In this document: positions 62,261-64,000 of the stretch, in pieces
How positions within the stretch are numbered: position 1 is the first letter of the stretch
How the letters are laid out: each line of letters begins with the position of its first letter
Source of the DNA: Cognatilysobacter claricitrinus
Lineage (GTDB): Bacteria; Pseudomonadota; Gammaproteobacteria; Xanthomonadales; Xanthomonadaceae
Assembly (NCBI RefSeq): GCF_045866565.1
Contig: NZ_BAAFZV010000002.1
Span: 1,116,001-1,180,000, forward strand
Length of the DNA stretch: 64,000 nt
Direction of reading: 5' to 3'
Made by a program: the position numbers and the translations under genes
The notes under the pieces: model-generated
What the model saw: only the letters and a program-made list of their open reading frames with translations
What the model was told of the DNA's origin: nothing
Database searches by the model: none

Positions 62261-63034
62261 CTAGTCGCTACGGCCGCGGTCGGTCGCTATGCGCGCGATG
62301 CGCTGTGCGTCGGCGAGCACGCCGCGGAGCAGGCGCACGTCCCGTTCATCGAGCGACGCGCGGTTGAAGATGCGCCGCAACTTGCGCATGGCGCTGTCGG
62401 GGGCGCGGCCCTTGTGGAAGTCGATCGCGTCCAGCGTTTCGCCGAGCTGTCCGTAGAAGCTTTCGAGCTGCTCGTGCGACGCCGGCGGGTCGCGCGGTTC
62501 GGCCGCTTCGCCTCGCCCGGCCCGATCGAGCAGCGCCATCCGCACCTCGTACGCCAGCACCTGCACCGCCGCCGCGAGGTTGAGCGAGCTGTAGTCGGGA
62601 TTGGCGGGGATGTGCACGGCCTGGTGGCAGAGATGCAGCTCGTCATTGGTGAGGCCGGTGCGCTCGCGACCGAACACGAGCGCGACCTCGCCCGCTGAAG
62701 CGACGTCGACCACGGTGCCGGCCGCTTCGCGCGGCGACAGTTCGGGCAGCGCGACGCGACGGCTGCGCGCGGTGCAGCCGAGCACGCGCGTGCAGCCCGC
62801 CAGCGCTGACGCAAGGTCATCGTGCAGCTCCGCCGCGTCGAGCACGTCGTGCGCGCCGGCGGACAGTGCGAAGGAGTCCACGTCCGGCGCCTTTTCCGGC
62901 GCGACCAGGAACAGCCGGCGCAGGCCCATGGTCTTCATCGCGCGGGCGGCCGAGCCCATGTTGCCGGGGTGTTGCGTGCCCACCAGCACGATCCGGATGC
63001 GGTCGGCGGCGAGCGTCATGAAATCTGGGGTCAT
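62261..63034 (-). CDS. trmJ: tRNA (cytidine/uridine-2'-O-)-methyltransferase TrmJ
   Basis: A SPOUT-class enzyme that 2'-O-methylates position 32 of tRNAs. The 257-aa product shows IRIVLVGTQHPGNMGSAARAMKTMGL, RSRRVALPELSPREAA, EVALVFGRERTGLTNDELHLCHQAVHIPANPDYSSLNLAAAVQVLAYEV, the SAM-binding knot. The C-terminal extension (about 165-257) is helical, as in TrmJ. Start choices are 63034 (MTPDFMTLAAD) and 63019; both lack a strong ribosome site. A long upstream extension is open but not supported. Confidence 0.94.
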   Translation of the reverse strand: MTPDFMTLAADRIRIVLVGTQHPGNMGSAARAMKTMGLRRLFLVAPEKAPDVDSFALSAGAHDVLDAAELHDDLASALAGCTRVLGCTARSRRVALPELSPREAAGTVVDVASAGEVALVFGRERTGLTNDELHLCHQAVHIPANPDYSSLNLAAAVQVLAYEVRMALLDRAGRGEAAEPRDPPASHEQLESFYGQLGETLDAIDFHKGRAPDSAMRKLRRIFNRASLDERDVRLLRGVLADAQRIARIATDRGRSD

Positions 63035-63112
63035 GCCCGCAATGGTAAGCTTCGCGCCCGCCGCCGATGGCGGAATCGCTCTTTTCCACGGCCAGCGCGC
63101 CCGGACATCCCC

Positions 63113-63940
63113 ATGCAGAAACCCGCCATCACCTTGATGATCAAGGCCGCGCGCGCCGCCGGCAACGTCCTGCTCCGCCACATGCACAAGCTCGACTCGC
63201 TGAACGTCGTCGAGAAGGGCCGCATGGACTTCGCGAGCGAAGTCGACAGCCTGGCCGAGAAGGAAATCATCAAGGAATTCCGCCGCGCCACGCCCGACTA
63301 CGCGATCCTCGGCGAGGAAAGCGGCCCGCTGAACACCGGCGCGCGCGCGCGCTACACGTGGGTCATCGACCCGCTCGACGGCACCAGCAATTACCTGCGC
63401 GGCATCCCGCACTTCTGCGTGTCGATCGCGCTGGTCGAGAACGGCGAGCCGATCAACGGCGTGATCTTCGACCCGCTGCGCAACGAGATCTTCCATGCCT
63501 CGCGCGGGGCCGGCGCGGTACTCAACGACAAACGCGTTCGCGTCGCCGACCGCAAGGACCTCGACGGCGCGATGCTGATCACCGGCTTCCCGCCGCGCGA
63601 GCGCGAGCGTGCGAGCGCGCACCTCAAGTGCGTCGACTCGTTGCTGGTCCAGGCCGAGGACATCCGTCGCACCGGTTCAGCGGCACTGGATCTCGCCTAC
63701 GTGGCCGCCGGCCGCGCGGATGCCTACTTCGAGGCCGGCGTGAAGCCGTGGGACATCGCCGCAGGCGTGCTGATGGTGCGCGAAGCGGGCGGCAAGGTGG
63801 TCGACTACCGCGGCCGCGCGACCGGCCCGATGGACAATCGCGGGCTGGTAGGCCGTCCGATCGTGGCTGGCAACCTCAAGGTCTGCGACGAACTGCAGAA
63901 GCGCATCGTGGACACCGGCTACGCGGCGGCGTTCGACTGA
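63113..63940 (+). CDS. suhB: Inositol-1-monophosphatase SuhB
   Basis: A Mg2+-dependent phosphatase of the inositol monophosphatase family that also modulates rRNA antitermination in E. coli. The 275-aa product has the metal-binding motifs EKGRMDFASEVDSLAEKEI, LGEESGP, VIDPLDGTSNYLRGIPHFCVSIAL (DPxDGTxN) and EAGVKPWDIAAGVLMVREAGG (WDxxAG). Length is normal (E. coli 267). The ATG at 63113 (MQKPAITLMIKAARAAG) is the family start. A terminator follows. Confidence 0.97.
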   Translation: MQKPAITLMIKAARAAGNVLLRHMHKLDSLNVVEKGRMDFASEVDSLAEKEIIKEFRRATPDYAILGEESGPLNTGARARYTWVIDPLDGTSNYLRGIPHFCVSIALVENGEPINGVIFDPLRNEIFHASRGAGAVLNDKRVRVADRKDLDGAMLITGFPPRERERASAHLKCVDSLLVQAEDIRRTGSAALDLAYVAAGRADAYFEAGVKPWDIAAGVLMVREAGGKVVDYRGRATGPMDNRGLVGRPIVAGNLKVCDELQKRIVDTGYAAAFD

Positions 63941-63965
63941 GCAGCCTCGCCCGGTGACTTCCCGG

Positions 63966-63995
63966 AAGGGCCGCAGCGATGCGGCCCTTCTTCGT
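63966..63995 (+). terminator. Intrinsic terminator after suhB
   Basis: A 10-bp perfect stem, AAGGGCCGCA at 63966-63975 and TGCGGCCCTT at 63980-63989, with loop GCGA and a short T-rich tail (CTTCGTT). It sits 25 bp after the suhB stop, at the right edge of the window. Confidence 0.8.
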
Positions 63996-64000
63996 TGGCG

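Noticed and set aside
1..64000. CRISPR arrays, insertion sequences, prophage, tRNA and rRNA genes
   Set aside because: No spaced direct repeats, transposase or integrase motifs, or tRNA/rRNA-like sequences were seen by reading; a covariance-model scan would be decisive for tRNA.

Overview
This 64 kb window is high-GC chromosomal DNA from a gammaproteobacterium, most likely Xanthomonadaceae close to Lysobacter. The inference rests on gene order (bamA-lpxD-fabZ-lpxA-lpxB-rnhB-dnaE-accA-tilS; leuS-lptE-holA-nadD-rsfS-rlmH; maf-rng-yhdP-tldD) and on protein sequences that look xanthomonad. No species call is possible from the sequence alone. I see no insertion sequence, prophage, integron, CRISPR array, tRNA or rRNA. 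The window is almost entirely gene-dense housekeeping chromosome with a few accessory islands.

Layout. 1-4.4 kb: end of bamA and the lipid A/fatty acid genes lpxD, fabZ, lpxA, lpxB and rnhB. 4.4-7.7 kb: an accessory block that splits rnhB from dnaE, with two small proteins sharing a PVVGPPKP motif, a CadC-like membrane regulator with TPRs, and a divergent 75-aa protein. 7.8-14.9 kb: dnaE, accA, tilS, xseB, ispA. 15-25 kb: a DUF4870 protein, pmbA, darP(yjgA), tldD, yhdP, rng and maf. 25-27 kb: a SIMPL-domain periplasmic protein, a 66-aa hydrophilic protein and an orphan TonB-like protein. 27-33.4 kb: leuS-lptE-holA-nadD-rsfS-rlmH on the minus strand. 33.5-42.4 kb: a CHASE3/GAF/GGDEF protein, a SemiSWEET, a DUF998 protein, a YbbN-type thioredoxin, a DUF4442 protein, a Ser/Thr kinase with a sulfatase-modifying-factor-like tail, and a coupled operon DUF502 - PQQ-type dehydrogenase - queuosine-precursor transporter. 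42.5-53.4 kb: secreted peptidases (DUF885 and two M13), a DUF1800/DUF1501 pair with a small membrane protein, and rhlE. 53.4-64 kb: rhomboid protease, alkyltransferase-like protein, YbjN-like protein, a candidate structured RNA, pitA with its DUF47 partner, a CNNM/CorC protein, an ExoD-family protein, a PhnD-like binding protein coupled to a GGDEF-EAL protein, trmJ and suhB.

How the genes work together. The best-supported functional groups are envelope biogenesis (bamA, lpx genes, fabZ, accA, lptE, yhdP), DNA replication (dnaE, holA, rnhB), translation and RNA handling (leuS, rsfS, rlmH, tilS, trmJ, darP, rng, rhlE), c-di-GMP signalling (two proteins) and phosphate uptake (pitA/DUF47). The most unusual signals are: the accessory block inside the lpx-dnaE cluster; the second M13 peptidase, which has lost its third zinc ligand; the five-hairpin intergenic RNA candidate at about 55.06-55.18 kb; the binding-protein/c-di-GMP enzyme pair; and the kinase with an FGE-like tail. 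Start sites are often uncertain at this GC content and are discussed gene by gene.
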